In this document: piece by piece, positions 40,742 through 49,793 of the stretch
How the letters are laid out: each line of letters starts with the position of its first letter
Position numbering within the stretch: the first letter of the stretch is position 1
Assembly: GCA_005223075.1 (NCBI GenBank)
Contig: NJBO01000006.1
Coordinates: forward strand, 58,678 to 122,677
Length of the DNA stretch: 64,000 nt
Reading direction: 5' to 3'
DNA from: a candidate division TA06 bacterium B3_TA06
Lineage (GTDB): Bacteria; Hydrothermota; Tepidihabitantia; B3-TA06
The notes under the pieces: generated by a model
Databases searched by the model: none
What the model saw: the letters and a program-made list of their open reading frames with translations, nothing else
What the model was told of the DNA's origin: nothing
Made by a program: the position numbers and the translations under genes

Positions 40742-41113
40742 ATGAAGAATCCAAAAGAGCAGACGAAGAACTTTAAACAAAGAGAAGAAGAGCAAAGGCT
40801 GAATGCTAGATGTCTTTTATTGGCACCATCCAACACCCCATTGATTAAGTCCATTAAGAAGGCATTAGAGAACTTCTATTCTGTTATTACCCCTAGTGAC
40901 GTTCCATCTCATGGGAGTCTTATCGTCGACAAAGTAACGAGTTTGATTGTAGATTCTGACCTAATCATTGCAGACGTGTCCACAACGAACCCCAACACAA
41001 TGTATGAAATAGGCGTTGCGGTTGGTCTCAGAAAACCGGTACTCTTAATTAGAGATAAGAAAACTGAAAATATGCTTCTGAGTGCGTTCGCTGGTTGGTT
41101 GAGTAATCAATAA
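40742..41113 (+). CDS. Nucleoside 2-deoxyribosyltransferase-like protein
   Basis: A 123-residue, A+T-rich gene. The segment SDLIIADVSTTNPNTMYEIG followed by VAVGLRKPVLLI is the signature of the nucleoside 2-deoxyribosyltransferase-like fold, also found as a sensor or effector domain in bacterial immune systems. The N-terminal 35 residues are Lys/Glu-rich. Start is set by the leaderless promoter; an upstream frame to 40658 has no signal. Substrate and role unknown; the decayed integrase nearby suggests horizontal origin. Confidence 0.65.
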   Translation: MKNPKEQTKNFKQREEEQRLNARCLLLAPSNTPLIKSIKKALENFYSVITPSDVPSHGSLIVDKVTSLIVDSDLIIADVSTTNPNTMYEIGVAVGLRKPVLLIRDKKTENMLLSAFAGWLSNQ

Positions 41114-41156
41114 CTTCCCCCTTCCTCCAACCCTTTTCTTCTAATCCCCCTTTAGT

Positions 41157-41181
41157 TCCCCCTTAGAGAAGGGGGACTTTT
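41157..41181 (+). terminator. Possible terminator of the deoxyribosyltransferase-like gene
   Basis: An 8-bp stem (TCCCCCTT/AAGGGGGA) with an AGAG loop, followed by CTTTT. Similar C/T-rich sequence recurs at 41265-41303, so it may be a repeat rather than a dedicated terminator. Confidence 0.4.
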
Positions 41182-41385
41182 GTCACCCTCCCCATACCCC
41201 CTGCCCGACTGGGGCACGCTGTCCCGTCAAGGGAGGGGTAGTATATCGTAGTCCCCTCCTCCTCAATCCCCCTTTGGTTCCCCCTTCAGTAAGGGAGGCT
41301 TTCAGCATAAACGCCCGAATCCCGGCGGGTCAGGGGACCACAACCAGGATTCGAGCACTCGGTTGCATCGGTGATGTGGGGGGGG

Positions 41386-42678
41386 TTATAAATTCATCCT
41401 GCGGTAAAGCACATCGATCCCCTCAAGAAAGCGCTCAAGAGAGAATATCTCGTTCAGCTCGGCCTCGGATAACTTCTCATTGATTTCTTTCTTCTTGCGC
41501 GCCAGAAGATCAAACGATTGCCCTTGTTCCTTTGTCTTGAAGGCCAGATCCTGGACCAGCTTGTAGGCGTCCTGGCGCGCCATGCCTTTTTTAATCAGTG
41601 CAAGCAGGAGCCTTTGCGCGAAGAAAACACCCCCTGTCCCATCCAGAATCTGGCTCATCCGATCCACCTCTACCTTCAATCCATTGATCACCCCCTGCAT
41701 CTTGCGCACAAGGTAGTGTGCGAGATTGAACGAGTCAGACAGTATCACCCGCTCAACCGATGAGTGGGAGATGTCGCGCTCGTGCCACAACGCCACGTTC
41801 TCAAGCCCGGCCTGCACGTTTGATCTAAGTATCCTTGCAAGGCCGCAGACCCGTTCGGTGATCACCGGGTTGCGCTTATGCGGCATGGCAGACGACCCGG
41901 TCTGACGTTCTTTAAATGGTTCAAAAAGCTCGTCCAGCCCCTCAAGCTGGCCTAATCGGATGTTTAAGGCCATGCGCTCAAGCCAGGTCCCTATAAGAGC
42001 CAGGGCGAATAGCACGGTTGCGTGGCGGTCTCGCGGTATCACCTGGGTGGCCACCGGCTCAGGCTCAAGTCCTAGGTCTTTCAGCGCCAGCTCTTCAACA
42101 ATAGGGGGGAGGACGGTGAACGTTCCTACCGTTCCTGAGATGCGTCCGCGTGCAGCTATGCTGCGGGCATGCTCTAAACCTTCTGTCACCCGCAGACCCT
42201 CCGAGTACCATGAGAGCGCCCGCACCCCGAAGGTTATTGGTTCGGCACCCCTGCCGTGTGTGCGCCCAAGAGCCGGTGTGCGCTTGTGTTTGAGAGCGAG
42301 CTCGGCCAGGGTCTTATTGAGCTTGTTGAGATCCTTTGCTAGAACGTCACATGCCTGTAGGATCCGCAGGGTCAGTGCGGTGTCCACCACGTCGTATGAG
42401 GTGAGACCGTAATGTAGATACTCCTTTGAACAGGGTGCTTTCTCCCATACAGCCTCTAGGAACGCGGTAACCTCGTGCTCTGTCTCTTGTTCGATCTCTC
42501 TAACCCTTTCAGGATCAACATCTGAGACGTCCGCAAGGCATTCTGAAAGGCCTTTTGGTATTATCCCAAGCTCTTCTTCTGCCTTTGCCACCGCCTTCTC
42601 GACCCTTAACCAGTATCGGAAGCGGTGCTCATCAGCCCATATCTCGGCCATCTGTGAAGTGGAGTAACGTTTTATCAT
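41386..42678 (-). CDS. purB: Adenylosuccinate lyase
   Basis: A 430-residue fumarase-superfamily enzyme acting in purine synthesis (SAICAR and adenylosuccinate cleavage). The signature GSSAMPHKRNP with its catalytic Ser, the TSYDVVDTA region and RTHGRGAEPITFG are present. It starts 1 nt after the htrA stop and is therefore the distal gene of the htrA transcript. The C-terminus ends YRRMNL. Confidence 0.95.
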   Translation of the reverse strand: MIKRYSTSQMAEIWADEHRFRYWLRVEKAVAKAEEELGIIPKGLSECLADVSDVDPERVREIEQETEHEVTAFLEAVWEKAPCSKEYLHYGLTSYDVVDTALTLRILQACDVLAKDLNKLNKTLAELALKHKRTPALGRTHGRGAEPITFGVRALSWYSEGLRVTEGLEHARSIAARGRISGTVGTFTVLPPIVEELALKDLGLEPEPVATQVIPRDRHATVLFALALIGTWLERMALNIRLGQLEGLDELFEPFKERQTGSSAMPHKRNPVITERVCGLARILRSNVQAGLENVALWHERDISHSSVERVILSDSFNLAHYLVRKMQGVINGLKVEVDRMSQILDGTGGVFFAQRLLLALIKKGMARQDAYKLVQDLAFKTKEQGQSFDLLARKKKEINEKLSEAELNEIFSLERFLEGIDVLYRRMNL

Positions 42679-42679
42679 T

Positions 42680-44098
42680 TTAAAATCCCCGGTAAAGTCG
42701 GTAGCGGCCTCCGTCGCGTTCGATCACCGATGTGCGGGGATCTTCGACTGAACGTACCGCCTTTTTAAGTTCCCTTATGTTCGGGGTTTCCATCGAGCCA
42801 TAGGCCAGGATCACGTCGCCTTGCTTAAGTCCGAGTTCGGCACCTCGACTGCCCCGTTCGATCTTCAACACAACCACCCCCTGCAGGCTGCGGATGTTAT
42901 ACCGATAGCGAATCGCCGGGTCGAGATCCATCGCTTGGATGCCCAAAGCAGCTATCCTTACCGGTGCTGGAGTGGTGTACTCTATCGCTTGTAGGGTGCG
43001 AACAAATGGCTTACCTTCGTCCGTTATTCCTTCAAGCCGAACTGTGTCAGCTACAAAAAGGCCCTGCTCCATCATCTGCCAGTCCGATTCACTGGCGTAT
43101 GTGATACCGTTTGCTGAGATGATAACCCAGGCTTCCTCGAGATTTCCTCGCTCGGCCGGAGTATTCTCGAATATCTGGGTGACGATGATTCCTCTCTGCC
43201 CCGGGATTCCCAATGCGCGGGCCATGTCCGATGTCAGGGTCTGTACACCCAGGCCAAGCCATGCGATGCGACGTTCGGAGTGGCTTTGAAGCTCGTATAT
43301 GAACTTCTTTACCCGGTTCGCTGGTATGGCGAAGCCTATGCCCTCGGAGCCGCCGCTTTTGGTGAAGATGAAGGTGTTGATGCCTATGACCTCTCCTGCG
43401 ATATTTGTAAGAGGGCCTCCTGAGTTTCCAGGGTTGATGGCCGCATCGGTCTGGATAACTCCCGAGTAGCTGAATCGCTTGGCTTCGCCGGTCTGTACCC
43501 TGCGGCCTGTGGCCGATATCACGCCTGCGGTAACGCTCGGCTTGGCGTCCGCAATAAGGAACCCAAAAGGGTTGCCCAGGGCTATGGCCCACTCGCCGAT
43601 CAAGAGGTCGTCGGAGTTGCCGAGGACTGCCGATTGAAGATCCTCAGGGGGATTTATGAGCTTAAGAAGCGCCAGGTCAAGGCCCGCATCTATACCCATA
43701 ACGTTGGTGTCGAAGGTTCTGCCGTCAGCGAGTGTTACCTTTATTGTGGTTGCATCCTGGACAACGTGTGCATTGGTTACGATTTTGCCGTCATCAGATA
43801 CTATGAATCCTGATCCCAGGCTCTGAATCTCCCGGCTGTACTCGCGAGGGAATAGGTTGCCGAAGAACTCATCGAAGAAGGGGTCAAGCCAGAAGGGTGA
43901 GCTGTAGGTACGTGTTTGCAAGACTGTTATGGAGACGACCGTGGGCATAACCCGCTCTGCGGCTATAACGATCCCTGTCCGCCTGGCCTGGGCGGTGGCA
44001 GCCGCCAACGAATCCGGCTCTTCCGCTTGCCCTGTTGGAGGCAAGAACATGGCAAGCCCCAGAGCAATCCAGGCAAGGGTCTTGATCCGGTTCATCAT
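42680..44098 (-). CDS. Periplasmic serine protease of the HtrA/Deg family
   Basis: A 472-residue exported protease: signal peptide (IALGLAMFLPPTGQA), trypsin-like domain with His111 (TNAHVV), Asp141 (DLALLK) and Ser226 (GNSGGPL), then two PDZ-like domains (about 275-365 and 380-470, the second with LGLKQGDVILAYGS). It degrades or chaperones misfolded envelope proteins. The ATG at 44098 is placed by a leaderless promoter that overlaps the ftsZ stop; a second ATG follows at once. Confidence 0.92.
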   Translation of the reverse strand: MMNRIKTLAWIALGLAMFLPPTGQAEEPDSLAAATAQARRTGIVIAAERVMPTVVSITVLQTRTYSSPFWLDPFFDEFFGNLFPREYSREIQSLGSGFIVSDDGKIVTNAHVVQDATTIKVTLADGRTFDTNVMGIDAGLDLALLKLINPPEDLQSAVLGNSDDLLIGEWAIALGNPFGFLIADAKPSVTAGVISATGRRVQTGEAKRFSYSGVIQTDAAINPGNSGGPLTNIAGEVIGINTFIFTKSGGSEGIGFAIPANRVKKFIYELQSHSERRIAWLGLGVQTLTSDMARALGIPGQRGIIVTQIFENTPAERGNLEEAWVIISANGITYASESDWQMMEQGLFVADTVRLEGITDEGKPFVRTLQAIEYTTPAPVRIAALGIQAMDLDPAIRYRYNIRSLQGVVVLKIERGSRGAELGLKQGDVILAYGSMETPNIRELKKAVRSVEDPRTSVIERDGGRYRLYRGF

Positions 44099-44104
44099 CC
44101 TCTA

Positions 44105-44132
44105 ATATTAGTCAAAAAGGATGATGCGTCAA
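44105..44132 (-). promoter_or_regulatory. Promoter, leaderless start for htrA
   Basis: On the minus strand TTGACG, 16-base spacer, TAATAT, then six bases to the ATG at 44098. The -35 box overlaps the ftsZ stop codon. Confidence 0.55.
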
Positions 44133-45262
44133 TCAAACTGCCTGCGCAGGAACGCCGGGATCTCAAGATCCTCATCAGAGAGGGGTTTCGGCTCCACCTT
44201 TTCGAACCCGCGCGGGACCTTGCGCTCATGCCGCATAAAGGTCGGCACCTTTAGGTCCTGCGCTCCATGCGGCATTAATCCTTCGACCTTTTCTACACGA
44301 GGGGGCATCTCTTCGATACCTGTGGCTATCACCGTGACGCGAATCTCATCGGCGAACTCCTCCTCCTGTATCGCTCCGAAGATGATGTTTGAGTCGGCGT
44401 TGGCGTAGCCGTAGATGATGCGTGCCGCTTCGTTGACCTCGTGCAGTGTTAAATCCTCGCCGCCGGAGATATTGAGAAGTATTCCCTTAGCACCGGAGAT
44501 CTCGAACTCCTCGATCAGTGGTGATGAGATCGCCTTCTGCGCCGCGTCAACCGCCCGGTTCTCGCCCTTGGAGGAGCCTATGCCGATCACCGCACTGCCA
44601 CGATTTGCCATGATGGCGCGCACGTCGGCGAAGTCCAGGTTGATCATACCGGTGCGTGTGATGAGATCGGTGATGCCTCGTGTGGCGTTGAAGAGCACCT
44701 CGTCTACCATGCGGAAGCTGTCGCGTAGCGTCATGTTTTGCGGGATAACAGATAAAAGTTTCTGATTTGGGATGACGATGAGGGTGTCTACGTTCTTCTT
44801 GATTAGCTCTATGCCTTCATCGCTCTGGCTCTTGCGAACCGGGCCCTCGAAGTCGAAGGGACGAGTTACAACTGCGACGGTAAGTATGGAAAGCGACTGG
44901 GCAAGCTCGGCCACCAGAGGTGCACCACCGGTTCCGGTCCCGCCGCCCTCGCCAGCGGCGATGAACACCATATCCAGGTCAAGGAGTATCTCCTTTATCT
45001 GTTCAAGCGATTCTTCGGTGGCACGCCTGCCTACCTCGGGGTCGCCGCCGGATCCTAAGCCTCGTGTAAGATTAGGCCCAAGCTGGATCTTATGCTCGGC
45101 CCTGGTTTGATCAAGCGCCTGAACGTCGGTGTTTAAGGCATAGAAACGCACGTCTGGTAAGCCCTTCTCGATCATGTGATCCACGGCGTTGCCGCCCGCG
45201 CCGCCGAAACCTATAACCCCTATTTGTGCTTGATAACGGTTTTCCTCAACTGGTTCGAACAT
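44129..45262 (-). CDS. ftsZ: Cell division protein FtsZ
   Basis: A 377-residue tubulin homologue. GTP-binding GGGTGTG is at residues 106-112, preceded by NTDVQAL. After a flexible linker the C-terminal peptide EDLEIPAFLRRQ matches the conserved tail that binds FtsA and ZipA-type partners. The ATG at 45262 has GAAGGAG; a longer frame reaching 45454 overlaps ftsA and is rejected. Last gene of the dcw cluster. Confidence 0.97.
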   Translation of the reverse strand: MFEPVEENRYQAQIGVIGFGGAGGNAVDHMIEKGLPDVRFYALNTDVQALDQTRAEHKIQLGPNLTRGLGSGGDPEVGRRATEESLEQIKEILLDLDMVFIAAGEGGGTGTGGAPLVAELAQSLSILTVAVVTRPFDFEGPVRKSQSDEGIELIKKNVDTLIVIPNQKLLSVIPQNMTLRDSFRMVDEVLFNATRGITDLITRTGMINLDFADVRAIMANRGSAVIGIGSSKGENRAVDAAQKAISSPLIEEFEISGAKGILLNISGGEDLTLHEVNEAARIIYGYANADSNIIFGAIQEEEFADEIRVTVIATGIEEMPPRVEKVEGLMPHGAQDLKVPTFMRHERKVPRGFEKVEPKPLSDEDLEIPAFLRRQFD

Positions 45263-45276
45263 GTCTTCTCCTTCGT

Positions 45277-46512
45277 TTAGAAGAATTCCTTCAGCCAGTC
45301 GCGCATACGGCTGAGGATGTTTCCGAACAATCTGTCCTCTGTGCCCGATGGCAGAAGCGTCAGGTTCTGTTTTTCGATCCCATAACGAACCAACCCCACC
45401 CCGGTAGCGAAGATGGGGTCGGCGATGATGTCTGTTAGACCTGAGGTGCCCCACGGCTTTCCTACCTTGACCGGAAGGTCGAATATCTGCTCGGCGATAG
45501 CCTCAATTCCTTCAAGGTGTGCCGAGCCTCCGGTGATGACCACGCCTGCGGCCAGGAGTTCCGCGAACTCGGTCTTCTTCATCTCCCGGTGGGCCAGGGT
45601 AAGAATCTCCTCGACACGGGGTTCGATGATCGAAGCAAGTATCCTTCTTGATACCTGCTTTTCACTGCGGCCGCCCACGCCCTTCACGGTGAAGGTCTGA
45701 TCCTCATCCACCAGATTGGCCAGAGCGCATCCGTAGCGCTTCTTTGTTTCCTCTGCTTCCTTGGTGGGGGTGCGAAGGCCGATCGCAATGTCTGAAGTGA
45801 TGTGTTCTCCACCCAGACCAAGGACCTGCGTGTGCCGGATTGAACCTTCCTTGAAGATCGCCATGTCGGTGGTTCCGCCGCCGATGTCTACCAGAAGCAC
45901 CCCCAGTTCCTTCTCGTCCGCCTCGAGCACCGCGTAAGCCGATGCCAGAGGCTGAAGCACCAGGTCTTTGATCCGCAGTCCTGCCCGTTCTATGGAGCGG
46001 TATATGTTCTGGGCCGAGGTCACCGCACCTGTTACTATGTGGACCTCGACCTCAAGCCGCTTGCCGAACATCCCAACAGGGTCGCAGATCCCGGGCTGGT
46101 CGTCCACGATGAACTCGATAGGGATCACGTGGATGATCTCACGGTCCAGGGGCAGCCCGATGGTTTTGGCCTGCTCGATCACCCTTGCCTTGTCCCTTTG
46201 GGTAATCTCGCCGCCGGCCTTCTCCACCGCCACCACACCGCGGCAGTTCATCGAAGATATATGACTGCCGGCGATGCCAACGTAGCATGAATCCACCTTG
46301 CATCCGGCCATGCGTTCCGCTTCTCCAACGGCCCGCTTGATGGACTCAACGGTCTGCTCCAGGTTAACTACCGTGCCTCGACGCATCCCGCGTGAGGGCG
46401 TCAAACCCACACCAACGATGCGCGGCTGTAGATTCTCATCCAGCTCGGCGATCACCGCGGCGACCTTGGTCGTGCCAAGATCAAGACCCACGATTCGTTC
46501 GCCTTTAGCCAT
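45277..46512 (-). CDS. ftsA: Cell division protein FtsA
   Basis: A 411-residue actin-like protein that tethers FtsZ to the membrane. ATP-binding motifs VGLDLGTTKVA, VDIGGGTTDMA and ITGGSAHLEG are present, with the SHI-containing 1C domain inserted near residues 80-165. The C-terminus RMRDWLKEFF is an amphipathic membrane-targeting helix. Its start overlaps the murB end by 8 nt and uses a GGAGG inside murB. Confidence 0.97.
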   Translation of the reverse strand: MAKGERIVGLDLGTTKVAAVIAELDENLQPRIVGVGLTPSRGMRRGTVVNLEQTVESIKRAVGEAERMAGCKVDSCYVGIAGSHISSMNCRGVVAVEKAGGEITQRDKARVIEQAKTIGLPLDREIIHVIPIEFIVDDQPGICDPVGMFGKRLEVEVHIVTGAVTSAQNIYRSIERAGLRIKDLVLQPLASAYAVLEADEKELGVLLVDIGGGTTDMAIFKEGSIRHTQVLGLGGEHITSDIAIGLRTPTKEAEETKKRYGCALANLVDEDQTFTVKGVGGRSEKQVSRRILASIIEPRVEEILTLAHREMKKTEFAELLAAGVVITGGSAHLEGIEAIAEQIFDLPVKVGKPWGTSGLTDIIADPIFATGVGLVRYGIEKQNLTLLPSGTEDRLFGNILSRMRDWLKEFF

Positions 46513-47443
46513 TATGTTCCTCCATTGTTTCTCTTATAATCTTTATCTCCTCCACCAGGTCGTATCCGAACCGCTCCTTTACCGCCTTCTTGATCTCGGT
46601 AATCAAAGTCAAAACATCAGCTTGCGTCGCCTTGCCGACGTTCACAATGAAGTTGGCGTGTTGGGGTGAGCACATGGCGTCGCCTATCCTGCGACCCTTG
46701 AATCCCAGCTCATCAATCAACCGACCGGCGGTAACATCAGGCGGTTCGGGGTTGACGAACACGCATCCTGCCGAGGGTTCGGATGGATTCTTTGCCATGC
46801 GCTCTGACAGCACGCGCGAGATCTCGTGCATGCATTCCATAATCGGACGGGGTTCAAGTTTCAAGACGATCTCGTATATGAACAGCGCAGCGCGCAGGTT
46901 GGTTTTTCGGTACGACCATTCGATCTCTTGGTTCTTCAATTCCCTTTCGACACGCTCCGCAAGGTCAAATCCCCTGACAAGTTCCACACACTCCGATATC
47001 CACCTACCGAACGCACCTGCGTTGCCCTTGAGAGCACCACCCACGCTTCCAGGTATCCCAGCGAGGAAATCCATACCCCCCAGACTCCACTCGGCGGCCT
47101 GCTTGATGACCTCCAAGAGCTCCGCACCGGCACCGGCGATCACACGATCCTCTTTCTTTTTGATCTTCGATAGTCCCTTGCCCGGATGAATCACCACTCC
47201 TCGGTAGTGCTCAGGGTAAAGCACATTGGTGCCTCCACCTAAGATCTGCCACGGAACCTTGGGATGCTCTGCCAGGAAGCGAGCCACATTTTGCAGATCC
47301 TCCACGCTCTCCATCTCGACGAACACGTCGGCAGACCCGCCTATCCTGTAACTGGTGTGGGCGGCCATCTCCTCGCCCATGGCCAGCTTACCCTCTAGGT
47401 ACGTGCCGAGACTCTTTCCAATATCTCTGCGCCAATCTTCCAT
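46505..47443 (-). CDS. murB: UDP-N-acetylenolpyruvoylglucosamine reductase
   Basis: A 312-residue FAD enzyme forming UDP-MurNAc. FAD-binding LGGGTNVL, GIPGSVGGALKGNAGAFG and the catalytic segment SAGCVFVNP (224-232) are seen. In E. coli and S. aureus the proton donor of this segment is Ser; here the matching residue is Cys227. The pattern is that of type II MurB. It overlaps murC by 49 nt. Confidence 0.95.
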   Translation of the reverse strand: MEDWRRDIGKSLGTYLEGKLAMGEEMAAHTSYRIGGSADVFVEMESVEDLQNVARFLAEHPKVPWQILGGGTNVLYPEHYRGVVIHPGKGLSKIKKKEDRVIAGAGAELLEVIKQAAEWSLGGMDFLAGIPGSVGGALKGNAGAFGRWISECVELVRGFDLAERVERELKNQEIEWSYRKTNLRAALFIYEIVLKLEPRPIMECMHEISRVLSERMAKNPSEPSAGCVFVNPEPPDVTAGRLIDELGFKGRRIGDAMCSPQHANFIVNVGKATQADVLTLITEIKKAVKERFGYDLVEEIKIIRETMEEHNG

Positions 47444-48774
47444 ACGTCGCCTGCCCCAAGGGTGAGAAATACGTCCCCTGGCTTTAAGGTTTTTGCAAAA
47501 TAATCCACTATCTTTTCTCTGTCGGTAATGATCTGGGAGCTCGCGTTCGGTGCCTCTTTCTTTATACTCTCCAATATCAACTCAGGCCCCACCCCTTCTA
47601 TTGGCTGCTCGCTTGCCCGGTAGATATCGGTGACTACCACCTCGTCTGCTTCCTTAAACGCCGGACCGAAGAGCGCGTGCAGGTGCTTTGTTCTGCTGTA
47701 GCGGTGCGGCTGGAAGAGCACGCGCAAGGGCTGACCGTTGAATATTCGTCGAATCGAGGAGATGGTGACTCTGATCTCGGTTGGATGATGACCGTAATCG
47801 TCGATAAATGTGATGCCTTCAACCTCGTCTACCTTCTCCATGCGTCGGCGGACGCCGCGGAATCTTGCCAAAGCCTCCTTCATAACTGTTGGGGAAACCT
47901 TTAGTTCTCGTCCCACAGCGATAGCGGCAATGGCGTTGCGCATGTTGTGTTCTCCAGGAAGGTTAAGTTCGAACTCGTACAGCCGCTCATCTAGCTTCAA
48001 AACGAAGCGTGATTTCCACCCCTTGTTTCTACGCCACATGGGACGAAGGTCGTTATCCTTTTCCAACCCGTAGGTCATCTTGCGCACCGAAAGATCCGGC
48101 AGTATTGCCCGCACTCCCTCATCATCTCCGCACAATATCGCCAGCCCGTAGAAGGGGATCTTCTCTGTGAACTGTTTGAAGCAGCTCTTGATGTCTGCAA
48201 AGCTTGAGTAGTAGTCCATATGCTCGGGCTCTATGTTGGTGACCACCGCTATGGTCGGGAATAGGTGAAGGAACGAGCGGTCCGATTCGTCCGCTTCAGC
48301 TACCAGGTACTCGCTTTGGCCCAGCCTGGCGTTTGAGCCCATCTCCAGGACCTTTCCGCCGATGATCGAGGTGGGATCAAGCTCTGCAAGCTCCAGGATG
48401 AAGCTTATGATGGATGAGGTGGTGGTCTTTCCGTGGGTCCCTGAGACCGCGATCGAGTACTTCATGCGCATGAGCTCTCCGAGCATCTCGCCTCGGCCGA
48501 TGATCGGTATGCCGCGCTCGCAGGCGGCTGCTATCTCAGGGTTGTCCGGCTTGATGGCCGAGGAGATCACCACGACATCGGCTTGCTTAAGATTTTCTTT
48601 CTTGTGGCCGATTTCCACCCTTATCCCTGACTGTTCGAGCATCTGGGTGATCTCCGAGCGGGTGATGTCCGAGCCGGCGATCGCAAACCCAATGTTGTGC
48701 AGGATATGGGCTATTCCGCTCATCCCTATCCCGCCGATGCCCACCATGTGGATGCTGTCTACGCGGCCAAACAT
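47395..48774 (-). CDS. murC: UDP-N-acetylmuramate--L-alanine ligase
   Basis: A 459-residue Mur ligase that adds the first amino acid of the stem peptide. N-terminal VGIGGIGMSGIAHIL binds the UDP part, SGTHGKTTTSS is the ATP loop, NIEPEHMDYY, and FQPHRYSRT in the C-terminal domain. The ATG lies within the end of murG (16-nt overlap). Confidence 0.97.
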   Translation of the reverse strand: MFGRVDSIHMVGIGGIGMSGIAHILHNIGFAIAGSDITRSEITQMLEQSGIRVEIGHKKENLKQADVVVISSAIKPDNPEIAAACERGIPIIGRGEMLGELMRMKYSIAVSGTHGKTTTSSIISFILELAELDPTSIIGGKVLEMGSNARLGQSEYLVAEADESDRSFLHLFPTIAVVTNIEPEHMDYYSSFADIKSCFKQFTEKIPFYGLAILCGDDEGVRAILPDLSVRKMTYGLEKDNDLRPMWRRNKGWKSRFVLKLDERLYEFELNLPGEHNMRNAIAAIAVGRELKVSPTVMKEALARFRGVRRRMEKVDEVEGITFIDDYGHHPTEIRVTISSIRRIFNGQPLRVLFQPHRYSRTKHLHALFGPAFKEADEVVVTDIYRASEQPIEGVGPELILESIKKEAPNASSQIITDREKIVDYFAKTLKPGDVFLTLGAGDVWKIGAEILERVSART

Positions 48775-49793
48775 CCCTCAATCCTTTCAGCTATCCTGGC
48801 GGCGGCGGCGGTTGGCACCAGCTCTTTACCGGCAACACTCATCAGCTCTCGACGTGTTTTGTCCTGAAGTAGCTCTTTCAGCACTATCTCAACGCGTTCG
48901 ATCTCCTTCTCAGGTATTAATACAGCCGCTCCTGCTTGCGCTGCCCACCTCGCGTTGTGGGTCTGATGATCGTCTACCGCGTAGGGGAAGGGTACGAGAA
49001 TCGAGGGTATGCCGTTGGCCAGAAGCTCGCTCAAGGCGATCGCCCCTGCGCGGGAGATTGCGGTCTTCGCTCTTGCGTAAAGCTCTTCAGGATGGTCGGT
49101 AAACTCCACAAGCTCAAGGTTTTCGAGGGTTGGCTTGGCGGACATCTCCTCGTAGTCCCTTTTCCCAGTGAGTATAATGAATCTCTCACGAGGCATCCTC
49201 TCTGCCAGCTCGTATCCCAGTTCGTTCAATCTTTGAGCTCCTCCGCTTCCTCCCAAAACGAGGATCTCTTCGCCTTCCTTCCTATCCTTGATGACTACCG
49301 ATTCCCTCAAGATGTTACCTGTCACTATAACCTTTCTTTCAAGTGTTTTTGAGAGTGTGTTACGGGCAGGGGGTATTCCGCAGTAGACCTCTTTTGCTCC
49401 CCTCGCCGTCATCCTTGTCACCCTGCCAGGCACCGAGTTCTGCTCCAAAAGGAAGTAGGGGAGTCCCTTGGCTTGCGCGGCCCGGATAACCGGAAAACTG
49501 GCATACCCTCCTGCGCCTATCACTACGTTCGGTTTAAATTCGTCTATTAACTCCACACTCTTGCGCTTCCCTTTTAGATAAGCCTTGCCCGCGCGTAACT
49601 TATCGCCGAGCGAACGGCCAAAGAAGGGCGTTGCAGGTATCTCTGCCACAGCTATCTCATCCTTTACAAACCTTGCGCCTCGCTCATCGGTTAGCATGAG
49701 CACCTTGTGTCCTCTTTTCTCAAGCTCACGGGCGAGGGCTAGGGCTGGGAAGATATGGCCGCCTGTTCCACCGCAGGCGAGCATCACTCGCAT
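48759..49793 (-). CDS. murG: UDP-GlcNAc transferase MurG
   Basis: A 344-residue GT28 glycosyltransferase that converts lipid I to lipid II at the inner membrane. GGTGGHIFPALALA opens the N-terminal domain, GGYASFPV and LEQNSVPGR follow, and LGGSGGAQRLN, RAGAIALSELLANG and PFPYAVDDHQ form the UDP-GlcNAc site. AAAGGAG precedes the ATG, which lies 68 nt inside the ftsW gene. Confidence 0.97.
   Translation of the reverse strand: MRVMLACGGTGGHIFPALALARELEKRGHKVLMLTDERGARFVKDEIAVAEIPATPFFGRSLGDKLRAGKAYLKGKRKSVELIDEFKPNVVIGAGGYASFPVIRAAQAKGLPYFLLEQNSVPGRVTRMTARGAKEVYCGIPPARNTLSKTLERKVIVTGNILRESVVIKDRKEGEEILVLGGSGGAQRLNELGYELAERMPRERFIILTGKRDYEEMSAKPTLENLELVEFTDHPEELYARAKTAISRAGAIALSELLANGIPSILVPFPYAVDDHQTHNARWAAQAGAAVLIPEKEIERVEIVLKELLQDKTRRELMSVAGKELVPTAAAARIAERIEGCLAA

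Noticed and set aside
41264..41303. C/T-rich inverted block as a terminator for purB
   Set aside because: On the purB strand no T-run follows; the sequence is part of a low-complexity intergenic repeat.
45263..45454. N-terminal extension of FtsZ by 64 codons
   Set aside because: The extension runs through ftsA in another frame, while the ATG at 45262 has a good ribosome-binding site and gives the normal FtsZ length.
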